From Phialophora verrucosa (Eukaryota; Ascomycota; Eurotiomycetes; Chaetothyriales; Herpotrichiellaceae), in assembly GCA_002099365.1 (NCBI GenBank), contig MSED01000005.1, forward strand, positions 868,001 through 932,000: a stretch of 64,000 nt of DNA. Direction: 5' to 3'. Position numbers and translations under genes: made by a program. The notes beneath the pieces were generated by a model. It was given only the letters and a program-made list of their open reading frames with translations, did no database searches and had not been told where the DNA came from. The stretch's first letter is position 1. Each line of letters begins with the position of its first letter. Below, in pieces: positions 1 to 11,164 of the stretch.

Positions 1-1
1 G

Positions 2-61
2 ATCGGCCTTTGGAAGCCACTCGAGGAATTCAAGGAGGTGAAGTACACCAAAGCCAGTTAG
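2..61 (+). CDS. C-terminal end of an unknown gene (partial)
   Basis: The first 60 bases read open in one frame (19 codons, ending ...KYTKAS) and then hit a TAG stop. The lysine/glutamate-rich composition looks protein-like, and the next gene on the right is on the other strand, so a plus-strand gene ending here fits. Too little is visible to name a family. This could be chance. Confidence 0.3.
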   Translation: MGLWKPLEEFKEVKYTKAS

Positions 62-680
62 TGGCTGGCGATTCCACACATCCTCAGTGTTGCTTGGATG
101 GTTGCTGTCGTTGTCATTGTGAGTCGAGTGTGAGGTGATGGTCCGCGACAGAGGGTAATGGGTGTCGTGGGCGGTGGGCAAAGTACGCTGAAGGTGTGAG
201 GTTGACATTGACACGTACACGAAGCCTACAAGAAGCGGAGCCTAGTGAGTGTGACATCGACCCTTGGCGTCGCCTCAAGCCTCAAGACTGACCGCGCCCT
301 GCAGCACGCTATACTGTCAGCACAATGCCCCAGAGTGACGAGGACACGGAAACACAAGCGTACACAAGAAGTTTTCAGCGGCAAGGACAAGGAGGGAATG
401 ATGGTCGTACGATGATGGCCTTCAGTAGTGGTGGGAGTGATGACAAAGTTCGCAGTTCGCTTGACCAATTGGTGCTGCAACTTCTCGACAAGTCCTGGCA
501 GGTCCCAGAGCTTCCTGTTGACTTTGTTTGCAGTGCTATTGCCAGCCGACAGTGGCGTCCAGGTGACAAGGGCTTGTCGCTCATTCATGCTCAGTGTCCA
601 GCGAGGTACAGAGCTCCTTTTAGCCAACATAATAGCTTTAGCTTTGCATCAATGAGAGCAGCGAGAGAATGAAGCTGAAA
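62..680. other. Intergenic region between two convergent 3' ends
   Basis: Short overlapping open frames occur on both strands, but none has recognisable protein composition or a good start context. I see no gene, RNA gene or repeat here. It probably holds the two 3' untranslated regions. Confidence 0.6.
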
Positions 681-1652
681 TCAAGCTTTGCGTGCAATGT
701 TCAACATCTCGCTCGCCTTCAGTTCCTCATCGAAAGTTTCCGGATCCTCGACGTCTCTGTCCTTCTCCCTCTTCGGCCTCAATCCAAGCTCCGCCTGATG
801 ATCCCAGATTCGATCGTGCCTTCTTGCCCACCTCTGCTTCCTCTTCTGCGCCTCCTGCTCATCCTTCGGCTTCCATTTACTCTTCAAGATCCTTCGAATA
901 GCCTCTGGCGAGACTTTGAAGTGCTCAGCCAAAACCGGCGTGGACCACCTCTCAGAATCTTCTTCATGCAAGGCACGAATCCCGTCCATCGCGTCCGGTG
1001 AGAGTTTCTTCCGCGGATTCCACCCTTCGTCCCCAAATTTTTTCTCCAGCGCCCCTTTTTGAGCTTGCCATGGTTCGAGCTTTTTCTTCTTAGGTTTCAC
1101 TGCCAGATCGCGAAGTTCGATGCGTGGTTTCTTCCTCTTTGCTGTGGGAGGTTTCCTGATACCGACGCCAACTCCAACTCCCAGAGCACCCGTGCCCACG
1201 TCTGCGCCCTCAATCTGGCCTGCTGAGGGACTGTCTTTTGTCCACGGACGACCTTGTCTGTCTCGGAAATCGTGCCAGCTTGATGTGACAATGATGCCGC
1301 CATCGTCGTCTTGGTGATCTCTGTCGTCTCTTCCGGCTGATGGCATGTCACTCCGTCCTGCTGGGGCAGGCCTCACACTCGCGTCGGGTCGTCCGTCCCG
1401 CTCGACCCATTGTTTGTCGTGTTGTCGGAAATAAGAGGCTGCTTGGGAGGAATATCTACGCTTTTTGGGGATATGGATGTCCTCTACTGCTGGCGGAAGA
1501 GAGGAGATGCATGCTTTGAAGGAGTATGGCTGGGACAACGATGTTGATGGACCGTTCCGCCTGAAGGGGAGCGAGGCTGTTATGGTATGGGCATGGCGGT
1601 TTGGCACGACCCTCAAGGTCTGAAGGAATCTATTTCTTGATTGCGCGTTCAT
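681..1652 (-). CDS. RRG9: Rrg9/neugrin-like mitochondrial protein
   Basis: A 323-residue protein starting at an ATG. The N-terminus is basic and rich in Arg, Ser and Thr, like a mitochondrial presequence. A lysine-rich middle (about 170-205) leads into the conserved C-terminal block at about 215-285, with [19 protein letters not shown], a helix-turn-helix-like stretch around [17 protein letters not shown], and a basic tail. This is the Rrg9/neugrin family (Required for Respiratory Growth 9), which in yeast is needed to keep mitochondrial DNA and respiration; its biochemistry is poorly known. It is intronless. The start lies 207 bp from the divergent IRC3 start, so the two mitochondrial genes share a promoter. 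The family call is firm; the presequence is inferred from composition. Confidence 0.85.
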   Translation of the reverse strand: MNAQSRNRFLQTLRVVPNRHAHTITASLPFRRNGPSTSLSQPYSFKACISSLPPAVEDIHIPKKRRYSSQAASYFRQHDKQWVERDGRPDASVRPAPAGRSDMPSAGRDDRDHQDDDGGIIVTSSWHDFRDRQGRPWTKDSPSAGQIEGADVGTGALGVGVGVGIRKPPTAKRKKPRIELRDLAVKPKKKKLEPWQAQKGALEKKFGDEGWNPRKKLSPDAMDGIRALHEEDSERWSTPVLAEHFKVSPEAIRRILKSKWKPKDEQEAQKRKQRWARRHDRIWDHQAELGLRPKREKDRDVEDPETFDEELKASEMLNIARKA

Positions 1653-1859
1653 CGTCTACCAAAGAGCCTGTGGATCATAGATCTCATGGTTACGGAGTAG
1701 ACTCTGCAGATAGGCTCTTGCGTTCGAAAAGATCATTCTCCGTGAACCAAATTTCCCGCGGCCCACCATGAGTCATGATTTGTCGACAGAAGCGAGCCAC
1801 TGACTCGGACGAATCCCGCATTGTCGTCGATGTGAGACTTTCTCGGCTGTCTGCAGCAT
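1653..1859. promoter_or_regulatory. Shared divergent promoter of RRG9 and IRC3
   Basis: Only 207 bp separate the two start codons, which point away from each other. The motif TACGGAGTA lies at 1691-1699; this 9-mer recurs in other non-coding stretches of the window. Its promoter role is inferred from layout. Confidence 0.6.
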
Positions 1860-3976
1860 ATGCTCCTCAAACGTTACCATGGCCATGTCGGATCGCGTAT
1901 TATGCTAGCACCGTCAAGATGGTTGCGGAGTTTGGCATGTTCTTCAAAATGCATCTTGCACGCACAACAGGCGCGTCGGTCGCTGGCGACGGTCGTCAAA
2001 TCGACGCTGCCACCCGTGGTCCGTGAGGAGGCGATTCGACTACGAGAATACCAAGAAGAGTGCATTCAATCGGTGGTCTCGTACCTGGACAAAGGCCATA
2101 AGCGCCTAGGCATCTCGCTGGCCACTGGAAGCGGGAAGACGGTACTCTGGAAGACTTGGCCCAAGGAAGAGATGCTAACTCGGTCTGCTAGGTTATATTC
2201 ACGCAACTCATCGATAGGGTCCAGCCACCAACCAGGAATGCACAGCAGACTCTAATCCTTGCTCACCGGCGGGAGCTGGTAGAGCAAGCGGCACGACATT
2301 GTGAGCGAGCATATCCAGACAAGAGCATCGATATCGAAATGGGAGATATACACGCCTCGGGCGCAGCAGACATTACAGTCGCCTCTGTTCGCAGTCTGGT
2401 CTCTGGTGACCGTCTGAGTAAATATAAACCAGATCGTTTCAAGCTGGTCCTTGTAGACGAAGCCCATCACATCGTGGCACCGAGCTACCTACAGGTCCTC
2501 GAACACTTTGGCCAGGAGGAGAAACGAGAGAGCAGCCCGGCGTTAGTTGGTGTCTCGGCGACTTTTTCTCGCTTCGACGGTCTGAGACTCGGTGCGGCCA
2601 TAGACCACATCGTCTACCACAAAGACTACGTCGATATGATTGGCGAGAAGTGGCTCTCGGATGTCATATTCACCACTGTCAAGTCCAAAGCAGATCTATC
2701 CAAAGTCCGAACTGGGAAAGATGGAGATTTCCAGACAGGTCAATTGTCGGCGGCTGTGAACACAGAGATTACCAACGATATTACTGTCAAGGCGTGGCGA
2801 GAAGCAGCTGGTGACCGCAAATCGACCTTGGTGTTCTGTGTCGACATCAACCATGTGACCAGCTTGACTGCCGCGTTCCGCAACCACGGCGTCGATGCCC
2901 AGTACGTTACCGGCGCCACGAAGAAGCGGGTTCGAGGCGAGCGGCTGGAAGCGTTCAAAAGCAGAGAGTTTCCTGTTCTTTTGAATTGCGGGGTCTTCAC
3001 CGAGGGTACCGATATGCCCAACATTGACTGTGTGCTGCTGGCTCGGCCAACCAAGTCGCGGAACCTTCTCGTCCAGATGATCGGCCGCGGCATGCGTCTA
3101 CACCCGGGAAAGAAGGACTGTCATGTGATCGACATGGTGGCTTCACTGGAGACGGGAATTGTCACGGTGCCCACCCTCTTTGGGCTGGATCCGTCAGAAG
3201 TGGTCGAAGCCGCCGGAGTTGACGCCCTGAAAGAACTCAAGAAGAGAACGCTCGAGGGAGCAGCGCTCTCTTCCGATGCTCCGAGAGGACCTCCAGTGCA
3301 TAATGCAACGTCTGCCGAGTACCAACTTGACTTTACGCACTACGACTCCGTGCACGATCTTCTCGAAGACACCTCCGGCGAACGGCACGTTCGTGCAATC
3401 TCTGAAAACGCCTGGGTACAAATCGACTCCGACAAGTACGTCCTGGCCGCAAAGGGTGGCATTTTGACCCTTGAACGCCGGCTTCTCACCGAGTCCTCTG
3501 CCCGCAACTACACGCCACCTTTGGAGGAGTCTGAGTCGCCCTCCTTTGTCGTGATATGGAAACATTCCCTTCACGCGGTTGAAAAGTCCAAGTCTCCGTG
3601 GTCCCGTCCTCGCATCATCGCGTCTGCGTCTACCCTTTCCGACGCTTTGCACGCGGCCGACACATTTGCGGCCCGCAAATTCGAGCGCATCTTCATCGCC
3701 ACATCTTCTTCGTGGCGCAAGTCCCCCGCATCGCAAGGACAACTTGATTTTCTCAACCGACTGCGCGACGTCTCCGAGGAAGAGCCGCTTACGGAATCGG
3801 ATATTACCAAAGGACAGGCAGGCGACATGATCACCAAGGTGAAGTTCGGGGTACGAGGTCGGTTTGACAAGTTAATGCGCAAGAAGAGAGGTGCCGAGAA
3901 GAAGGTCGAGAAGATGGAGAAAGTCAGGGAAATGCGGGAACGCGAGACGGTCAAGGTAGGACCTATACGCTTTTAA
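1860..3976 (+). CDS. IRC3: Mitochondrial DEAD/DEAH-box helicase, Irc3-like
   Basis: Two exons, 1860-2141 and 2192-3976, give 688 residues. The 50-bp intron has a GCTAAC branch site, and splicing restores the helicase core right after the Walker A motif: GSGKT (about 90-94) continues with VIFTQLIDRVQP. Other superfamily 2 motifs are DEAHH (about 183), SATF, and motif VI IGRGMRLHPG (about 390). The N-terminus is Arg/Ser-rich without acidic residues, as in a mitochondrial presequence; a second ATG at 1902 could be the true start. Yeast Irc3 is a mitochondrial branch-migrating DNA helicase needed for mtDNA stability. The C-terminal 150 residues are basic and less conserved. It pairs with divergent RRG9, another mitochondrial gene-maintenance factor. 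Confidence 0.9.
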
Positions 3977-4575
3977 TTCTGGCCCTGAACGAAAGGTAAT
4001 TTGTGACATATGTTCATTGTGAATACCCAAATCGCGACGCTAATGGTACTCCCACTGTCGAAAATGCTCTGAAGAGACAGTACCAGGATTCCTTGCGTTC
4101 TGCTGGGATTCCTCGTTCCTGCTGCGTATCTAGAACGTAGGCTCGACCGGTTCGTATCCAATAACGACCTGCAAAGCCGTAGGGATCACCCTGCAGAACA
4201 CGCAGAAGACGGTGTTTGACGAGCTGGTAATAAGATACGATAGGTCGTGCCTTGTTGAATCGAGCACCAAAATAAGCACTCCCATCAGCTGCTAAGAGTC
4301 AGGTGTCTCCTGCAATAGCCAGCAGGAACGCTTCTGGCCGTCAAGGAGGATGAGATGATGTTGATCTGAGTCAAGGAGACAGCTTTTCGCGCTATTCCTC
4401 TTCTGGACACGCGTTGACGTACGCGTTGGTCCGCTTGTCCGCAGTCGCAGTCCGCACATGTAGTCCGTATTAATATCTTGACGTCCCAGTCAATGCCACA
4501 GAACGCAAGATAATCGTATCAAGTCTGAGGTCTCTTAGATCGGAAAAAAGACATAATAATGTCAGCTACCTCACG
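3977..4575. other. Intergenic region upstream of the gamma-tubulin complex gene
   Basis: About 600 bp with no supported open frame. It should hold the IRC3 3' end and the promoter and leader of the next gene. No repeat or RNA gene was seen. Confidence 0.6.
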
Positions 4576-7329
4576 ATGTCCCTGTCAGATCAGACTGATC
4601 CATTCTTTGTCGGCGCGATCAAAGCACTTGGGCCTTTACCTCTCTCACAGGATGCAATATGGGATGGATTCCAGTTCAATAAGTCGCTCGAAAGCCGACT
4701 CCTGGGGCTGAAGGAAACCGAGTCTGAGATTTTGCCAAGTCTCAAGTCCGAAGTCTTCCAGTTGGATTTACACGACATCCCTTTACCAGATTTGTCGGGA
4801 CCGGCGTCCATTTCCACATCCGACTCCGGGAACGACTATTTCGAGAGCCTGGATGGGGACATCCTCGAGGACGAGGATGAGGATGAGGACATATGGGCCT
4901 TGCCAGAAATACAGAGAAGGCGGCGTCACAATCAATTGGTCAGCTGGGACGGTTTCGTGGACACAAAGCACCAGGAACTGTCGTCAGGATATCTTTCTGA
5001 AGCGGCCACCGGTGTGCTCAACGGCATCCTGCTAGCCAGAAATCAGAGTACTCCGAGATTTGTCAAACCCGATATTCTTTTGCATTCAATCTACGAGTTA
5101 TGTATGGGTCGAGACTCGGTCTTGTTCAGTTGGAATGAACAGAACCAAGTCTTTGTACCCCGGTGGCAGAATATCGCGGCACATGCGTACAGCCAAGTTC
5201 TGGTGCACAACTGCTTTGAGGAATTTTCAGACGTCGGTCAGAGAATCAAGAAGCTCACACATTCCTTCGAAGGATTGGACCAGAGCTATTCTCAGATGTC
5301 ATCTTCTCGAGTTGCATTTCTGTCCGCTTCCAGGTCCATACTGCATGCCATCCACCGGAACCTGTGCGACGTCAGGCCCAACGTCATGTCACTGCTCCAG
5401 TTGAAAGGCAGGATTGCAAAGATAGGGACGCTTCTTGATAGCATAGCTCAGTGCCATGACGCTCTGGAGCACCACCCGACGCAAGGTCTAGCCCTCCGGA
5501 GCTTGTTTCAAAGGGCAACAATTGCTTCTCTGGGTCACCCAACCCTCAGCAAATTATTGCAGCTTACAGTATCTTACACCTGCCGGCCCTTTCTAGCAGT
5601 CCTCAGCGAGCAGATTGGGCTCAGCCCAGACCAGACCGCAGATGCTCGGCTTTCTGGGGGCGAACCGTGGGAAGTGTTACTCGGTTCAGACTTCAACAAC
5701 ATCATTCATGGAGCACAACGAAGCTTGAGTCTCTTGGGAAAGCATGCGCCAGATTGTTGCCTCCTCTCCGCCACTGCGCTCAGATCTTCACCTTTGAAGG
5801 CATTTGACCTCGGATTCAATTTTCAGACTGTCTGCGAGCTGCAATCTCGAGCGATAGCCTACGAAGAGGCAATGAGGTCTCTGATAGTCTCTGCCGACTC
5901 GTCAACCTCAACGAGTACGCTCGAGTCACCTGCTTCTGAAAGCTTCGAGCTGGGAGAGTCTGCTGTTTGGCAAAGAGTGTTGGCCAATCCATTCCGGCTA
6001 GAATTGAACATCTTCAACACCGGCGCTGACTTATTGGAAGTGATCGAAGACGGTGAATTGCAAGGCCAGGTTGCGAGCCACCTAAAAAGGCAAGATATGG
6101 GTGAATTAGGGCTCCCCATTGCTTTTGAAGAATCCCTCGAAATGTCCATCACTCCTCTCATTTCAGCCCAACATCGGCTTCTGTCTTATTCGGTCTTGCG
6201 CTTGCTGTTCCAAGACCAGAATTTTCTAGGTCATCTCGACCTGCAGCGAAGCTTTCATCTGCTTCAGAATGCCTCCTTCTCTTCGCGGCTCAGCACCGCT
6301 CTATTCGACTCGGATCAGAATAGTGGTGAAACTCAAAGAAAAACCGCTGCCTCCGCCGGCCTTCGACTGCAGGCCAGAGATACTTGGCCACCTGCTGGCT
6401 CCGAAGTCAGATTGGTGCTGATGAGTATTCTGTCGGACAGCCTGAGCCCTGCCAATCGCCCTCTGGATGAATCCATCTCCTTTTCAATTCGAGATATGCC
6501 CCTGGAAGAGCTGGAGAAATGCCGAGACGTTGACTCAATCCACGCACTTGACTTTCTCCGCCTTCAGTACACTGCGCCGAACGAGATTCTAGAAGCGGTC
6601 ATCACGCCGAACATACTGGACAAGTACGATCGCGTCTTCCAGTATCTTCTGCGCACCACGAGAATGCAAGCTCTGACGCAGAGTATGCTGAAGGATGAGG
6701 TCGACCAGTGGTCTGATAAGTTCACCGCCCGCTCATGTGACAAGGTCATCATTGAGATGCATCATTTCATCACGACCGTGGCTGACTATAGCCACAATAT
6801 CGCAATCGAAAGCTACTGGCGGAAATTCGAAGCAGTGTTGCGCGATGCTAAGACGCACATCGACAATCAAGATTATGAAGAGACATTGCGTGCAGTCAAA
6901 AGCCTGGACCACCTGCGTGCCTTGCATGAGCGGACGCTCGATCTCATCCTTCATGCCGTCTTCTTGAAGCAAAGACAAGCTCGGTCAAGGCAGATTCTGG
7001 AAGACATTTACGACGTGATTCTTCGATTTTCTGCCGAACGACGGAAGAGCCTTGCGCCAACTGTGCAGGTGCAGGAGAGGCGAACAAACATGATGGATGA
7101 TGGGACCATGAAGCGCTTACGGAACGACTTCCGAACCAAAGTTGTGCAGTTTATTGATGCCCTGCGCTCCGGGAAACAGGCTGTCAACTTGGCGGGGAAG
7201 GACGGCCTCGAGGACCTGGACACCGGTGATGAGGTGGATATGTTTGAATGTCTGCTTCTTCGGATGGATATGTCTGGATATTGGTCAAGACTGAGAGGCT
7301 ATGGCCTCGGGATGGCCGACCTATCATGA
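4576..7329 (+). CDS. Gamma-tubulin complex component (GCP5/GCP6-like)
   Basis: A single exon of 917 residues from an ATG. The start, with DPFFVGAI and a later acidic run (about 95-105, DEDEDEDIWALP), resembles fungal spindle pole body components. The N-terminal grip1 region (about 140-450) contains the typical VRPNVMSLLQLKGRI-like helices. The C-terminal grip2 domain (about 560-917) has the family pattern YDRVFQYLLRTTRMQ followed by the LHERTLDLILHAVFLKQRQ segment. These proteins assemble with gamma-tubulin into ring complexes that nucleate microtubules at the spindle pole body. The long linker before grip2 and the divergent grip motifs favour a peripheral subunit (GCP5 or GCP6/Alp16) over core GCP2/GCP3. 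I cannot choose between the two without alignment. Confidence 0.8.
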   Translation: MSLSDQTDPFFVGAIKALGPLPLSQDAIWDGFQFNKSLESRLLGLKETESEILPSLKSEVFQLDLHDIPLPDLSGPASISTSDSGNDYFESLDGDILEDEDEDEDIWALPEIQRRRRHNQLVSWDGFVDTKHQELSSGYLSEAATGVLNGILLARNQSTPRFVKPDILLHSIYELCMGRDSVLFSWNEQNQVFVPRWQNIAAHAYSQVLVHNCFEEFSDVGQRIKKLTHSFEGLDQSYSQMSSSRVAFLSASRSILHAIHRNLCDVRPNVMSLLQLKGRIAKIGTLLDSIAQCHDALEHHPTQGLALRSLFQRATIASLGHPTLSKLLQLTVSYTCRPFLAVLSEQIGLSPDQTADARLSGGEPWEVLLGSDFNNIIHGAQRSLSLLGKHAPDCCLLSATALRSSPLKAFDLGFNFQTVCELQSRAIAYEEAMRSLIVSADSSTSTSTLESPASESFELGESAVWQRVLANPFRLELNIFNTGADLLEVIEDGELQGQVASHLKRQDMGELGLPIAFEESLEMSITPLISAQHRLLSYSVLRLLFQDQNFLGHLDLQRSFHLLQNASFSSRLSTALFDSDQNSGETQRKTAASAGLRLQARDTWPPAGSEVRLVLMSILSDSLSPANRPLDESISFSIRDMPLEELEKCRDVDSIHALDFLRLQYTAPNEILEAVITPNILDKYDRVFQYLLRTTRMQALTQSMLKDEVDQWSDKFTARSCDKVIIEMHHFITTVADYSHNIAIESYWRKFEAVLRDAKTHIDNQDYEETLRAVKSLDHLRALHERTLDLILHAVFLKQRQARSRQILEDIYDVILRFSAERRKSLAPTVQVQERRTNMMDDGTMKRLRNDFRTKVVQFIDALRSGKQAVNLAGKDGLEDLDTGDEVDMFECLLLRMDMSGYWSRLRGYGLGMADLS

Positions 7330-7524
7330 TGTGATGATATCGAGACGAAAGATTGCAAAGGATGGGCTCACTTCAAGCCCACATGTATGCTCTATACCAA
7401 TGATACCCCGTGAATGAACAGACATCCGTCGTCATCGTACAAATAGTAGATGTACATGCTTCGCAGGCGCTCTTTGATGCAACGATGCAATACGTGTATG
7501 GTCCGCGACAGCTACTGTATTCCG

Positions 7525-9030
7525 TCAAAAAATTCTCCCCAAGACAGCCGTCGACGCCTTGACACCAAGATACCCTACCGCCACGAGCACCCCCACGGCA
7601 ACGACCAAGGTGTTGAAGTTCCTCCTCTCGATGCCCGCTTCCCTGGCCCTGACCTCGACGTCGCCGTTGTCGTCACTGTCGCCTTTCCCCGTGCCCAACC
7701 CCAACTCGGGCACGTATTTGAACTCGAACACGGTCTCCTCGCCGCCGAGGCCGTACTTGCCCTCGACGATCACGGCCCAAAAGACCTTCCTCAGCGTGTC
7801 GATCTTGCGACGGTCCAGCGCCGGGACGGCTCGGTACGTGTAGCAGAGACAGCTGAAGAAGATGCACTGCCCGGCCATGAGGGCCCAGTACCACCAGCCC
7901 GGGTTGCCGAGGCCGAGGGCGTCGGCCAGCTCGGCGCCGTTGAGCCAGCGGGCGTTGACCTCGAGGAAGCTCCGGCTCGCGTACGTGGGAGGCTGGTTCT
8001 CCAGACAGCGGATGATGTTGTTGGCGAGCACCTGGCTCGTGTTGGACGGGTTGATCTCGTTGAGCAGCAGACTCTCCATGACGCACTTGGCGCGCTCGGG
8101 CGTCTCGAACCAGTCCGTCGGCGTGCCCACGTAGTGCGCGATCAGGCGCCACAGGGCAATGTAGTCGACGGTCTCCTGCGCGGTGAGGAAGATGCCCTGG
8201 CGCGGCAGGCTGAGGAAGACGATGGTGGCGCTGAAGGTGCCGATCGTGGCGATACAGTCGAGGTCGTTGATCGGCACGCCGTACGCGGCCACGTCGTAGT
8301 ACGCCGGGTGCGAGCGCGCGAGGCGCATGATCCGCCGCCGCACCGCCGCGTGCAGGAGGCGCACGCGCAGCGAGCTCGCGAACCCCGCGCCCCCGGGCTG
8401 GATGGATGCCAGGTCGCGCGTGCATTGGAGGATGTGCTGCGTCGTCTCGAACAGGCGGTGGCGCGCGACCTTGGGCGAGAAGCCGCCCGTGCGCGCGAGC
8501 ACCTCGACCACCCGGTTGGCCCCCATCCCGCCCAGGAGGGATTGGTACGCCAGGCCGGTCAGCGTCGCCGCGCCGTAGCGGTAGAAGACGTCCTGGCCGC
8601 GCGCGATCTGCGGCCACGACACCCAGGCCGGCGTCGTCGTGGTTTCGTCCCACAGACGCTGGAGCTTGGGGTGCGTATGTCTGTTGTCCCGGAGGAGGAG
8701 GTACAGATCGCGCTTGGGCGGGCGTGCAGGGGAAGACGCCGTGTCGGGATCGGGACTCGGGAGGGCCCCAGAGATCGATACCTTCTCGTTGGGTTCGGAC
8801 GTCGTCGTCGGGGTGGCGGGCTGAGGGTTCTCGCCTTCATACTCCGAGGCCTGCTGCCTTTTGCTCAGCTGGTCGAGTATCTCATAGCATTCTTCGCCGA
8901 GGACGTCGTAGCTGAATTTCAGGGGATGGGCCTGCTCGGGCGTGAGGTGCTCGGGTGTTAGCTGGAAGGTATAGCCCCAGCAGGTCCTGGTGTTTTCATC
9001 ACGCCGCCGGAATGGGTTCGGCCAGGCCAT
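7525..9030 (-). CDS. ER-bound oxygenase MpaB / rubber-oxygenase-like protein (DUF2236)
   Basis: A single exon of 501 residues from an ATG. It starts with the fungal pattern WGYTFQLTPEHLTPEQAHPLKFSYDVLG seen in split form at about 19-46. The core (about 130-420) has the latex-clearing-protein/MpaB features: GLAYQSLLGGMGANRV, an HPAYYDVAAYG stretch, and GVPINDLDCIATIGTFSAT. A hydrophobic segment lies near the C-terminus (about 475-495), fitting membrane attachment. Known members are heme oxygenases that cleave isoprenoid chains (rubber, or the farnesyl side chain in mycophenolic acid synthesis); the substrate here is unknown. The gene is GC-rich, which creates long antisense open frames that are not genes. 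No biosynthetic cluster is visible around it. Confidence 0.8.
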   Translation of the reverse strand: MAWPNPFRRRDENTRTCWGYTFQLTPEHLTPEQAHPLKFSYDVLGEECYEILDQLSKRQQASEYEGENPQPATPTTTSEPNEKVSISGALPSPDPDTASSPARPPKRDLYLLLRDNRHTHPKLQRLWDETTTTPAWVSWPQIARGQDVFYRYGAATLTGLAYQSLLGGMGANRVVEVLARTGGFSPKVARHRLFETTQHILQCTRDLASIQPGGAGFASSLRVRLLHAAVRRRIMRLARSHPAYYDVAAYGVPINDLDCIATIGTFSATIVFLSLPRQGIFLTAQETVDYIALWRLIAHYVGTPTDWFETPERAKCVMESLLLNEINPSNTSQVLANNIIRCLENQPPTYASRSFLEVNARWLNGAELADALGLGNPGWWYWALMAGQCIFFSCLCYTYRAVPALDRRKIDTLRKVFWAVIVEGKYGLGGEETVFEFKYVPELGLGTGKGDSDDNGDVEVRAREAGIERRNFNTLVVAVGVLVAVGYLGVKASTAVLGRIF

Positions 9031-9585
9031 TCTGTGCGGGTCGCAGAGATGACGGACGTCCGGTGAACGCTGTGCAAGCCGTTGCCTACCTTGTGTGTTT
9101 CGTACTCATCAAGAGGGAATGTCACGCAAGGAAGTACGAGCACGATTCTGAGTATTTGTTGGACTTCAAGAATGGTCATGTGGTGGCCGCGGTACCGTCC
9201 CGCGACACCGGATCCAAAGGCGTTGGAGTCGTTGATGTCAGAACAACGGCACTAGCCCGGGCTCCATCCAATTACAACGGAGGAGGCTGTAACGGGTGCA
9301 GGGAGGAAGCTCAAGGGACACACTCGACCAGCCGGGCTTCCCTTCTGCCAGCGTATAAAGCATTGCACGCGAACGTCGACGCTTGATCAATACATGTATT
9401 TGCATTCCTCAGCTCCATGAACCGCTCTAATCGGATAGACTGGTACACCCATCCATAACCAAACTGAAGATACAGAGCCAGACTTCTTCTCCCTGCGCCT
9501 CCCCTGCCTTCCAGGGGGCTTTACAAGGCGATCGAAAGCTGCTCAACAACTGGCACTCATCATCGACTTTGGACCCATTGCGTAT
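9031..9585. other. Intergenic region upstream of the MpaB-like gene
   Basis: Holds the promoter of the minus-strand MpaB-like gene and the 3' end of IDH2. A frame across 8955-9386 overlaps the coding strand antisense and has no protein-like composition. Nothing else is recognised. Confidence 0.55.
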
Positions 9586-10813
9586 TTACAAGTTACTGAT
9601 GATTCCAGCTGCATACTCATGGGTCTTGGCCTTTCCACCCAAGTCACCCGTCAGAGCCTTGCCTTCCTTCAACGTCGCGAAGATGGCGTTTTCAATCTTC
9701 GCGGCATGCTCGTTCAAGCCCATATGCCGTAACATCATGATACTGCTGAGCAAAAGAGCCGTCGGGTTGGCGAGGCTTTTGCCGGCGATATCAGGTGCTG
9801 AGCCGTGTACGGCCTCGAAGATGGAACACTCGTCGCCGATGTTCCCTGAGGGTGTGAGACCCAGGCCGCCGATCAAGCCGGCGCACATATCTGACAAGAT
9901 ATCGCCATAAAGGTTGGGCATGACGAGGACTTTGTCCGAGTACGGGCCTGGGTCGGTCGTGATTTTCAGGCAGGCGTTGTCGAGCAGTTCGGCGTCGAAT
10001 TCGATATCGGGGAAATCCTTGGCAACGTCTCGCGCGGTGCTGAGGAAGAGGCCATCCGACATCTTCATGATGGTGGCTTTGTGCACAACACGGACCTTGT
10101 TCTTGCCAACGTCTCGAGCATATTGGAATGCGTATCTCAGCACACGTTCGGAAGCTTCACGCGTGATGAGCTTAATGGACTGCACAACGCCGTCAACCAC
10201 GACGTGCTCGATGCCAGAGTATTCTCCCTCGGTGTTTTCTCGGATCAACACGGTATCGACGTTATCGTAGGGCGTCTTGTAGCCCTCTATACTTCGGCAC
10301 GGACGGACGTTGGCAAAAAGGTTGAAGGTTCGACGTAGGGTGAGGTTGAGGGAAACGTGACCCTTGCCGACGGGTGTGGCCAGAGGCCCCTTCAGAGCGA
10401 CGTAGTTCTTCTGTACAGATGCAATTGCTTCGTCTGGAATCACGGTCCGCCCGTCCTTCAAGCGAGGGGTAACGTCCACTGGTTCCCACACGATAGGCAC
10501 CTTCGCAGCTTTGTAGATGTCCTTGACGGACTGGGCAATCTCAGGGCCAATGCCGTCTCCTTCTATCAACGTGACAGTATAGTTCCCGTCTGACCCTTTC
10601 TTGCCCTTGAATTTGGCGACCTTCTCTGCGTCGGCGGTTGAGGCATAGCGTCTAGGTTGGATCTGAGCATGAGAGCGTGAGTCATTCGCATTGCAAGAGC
10701 TCGAGGGAGCATTGGCTGCGTACCTGAGCGAAGATCGGAGCCCGTATCGGCTGAGCGCAGGCTTTTCGCAAGCATTGGCGAGCGGGAGCAGAGAATGCTC
10801 GAGGAGCAATCAT
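9586..10813 (-). CDS. IDH2: Isocitrate dehydrogenase [NAD], catalytic subunit, mitochondrial
   Basis: Two exons on the minus strand, 10813-10724 and 10662-9586, separated by a 61-bp intron, give 388 residues. Splicing turns the start into [18 protein letters not shown], a clean mitochondrial presequence, and joins it to [18 protein letters not shown]. The core has GDGIGPEI, the substrate loop [40 protein letters not shown] and [13 protein letters not shown]. These match the catalytic (yeast Idh2-type) rather than the regulatory (Idh1-type) subunit; in particular the intact SLNLTLR loop and NLYGDILSD are catalytic-subunit traits. It oxidises isocitrate to 2-oxoglutarate in the TCA cycle as part of the IDH1/IDH2 octamer. 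It is divergent from SEC5, about 350 bp away. Confidence 0.95.
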
Positions 10814-11164
10814 GGTGGGCGAGCTGAGCGATAGACAGCAGGCAATGGTTCAGATAGTCGCCCTGTTCATACCATCGAGCGAACGAGCGTCTTTGAAGGG
10901 CCGGGTGAGCGTGGCTGGTGGGTAGACTGCAGAGCGAGGGATCGAGAGAGCTCTTTTTTCCGAAATGTTTAATGGCGCAGCGAAAGGTGCCAGTTACATC
11001 ACAGCTTCCTCAGTTGCAGCTTCCGAACGCTCCACCTTCCAGGTCAGAAGCTAAGTCAGCCGAGCACGTGACGCCAAGACATCTCACTCCTCGCGACTCG
11101 ATCTCTGAGCAACAGGGAGTCGGCCAGCGACTTCGGGTCACCCACGGCCACCACTTTGCCCACT
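10814..11164. promoter_or_regulatory. Divergent promoter region of IDH2 and SEC5
   Basis: The two start codons point away from each other across 351 bp. No clear protein-coding frame lies in between. Promoter role is inferred from layout. Confidence 0.55.

Noticed and set aside
7450..8961. 503-codon plus-strand frame
   Set aside because: It is antisense to the MpaB-like gene, rich in Arg/Ala/Val from GC-rich codons, and lacks any family feature. Its opposite frame has conserved motifs.
9586..10809. Unspliced IDH frame with a different N-terminus
   Set aside because: It opens at a non-ATG codon and carries a non-targeting N-terminus; the ATG at 10813 with a 61-bp intron gives a proper presequence.
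11156..11164. Start of SEC5 at 11156
   Set aside because: The codon there is TTG; the first ATG is at 11165.
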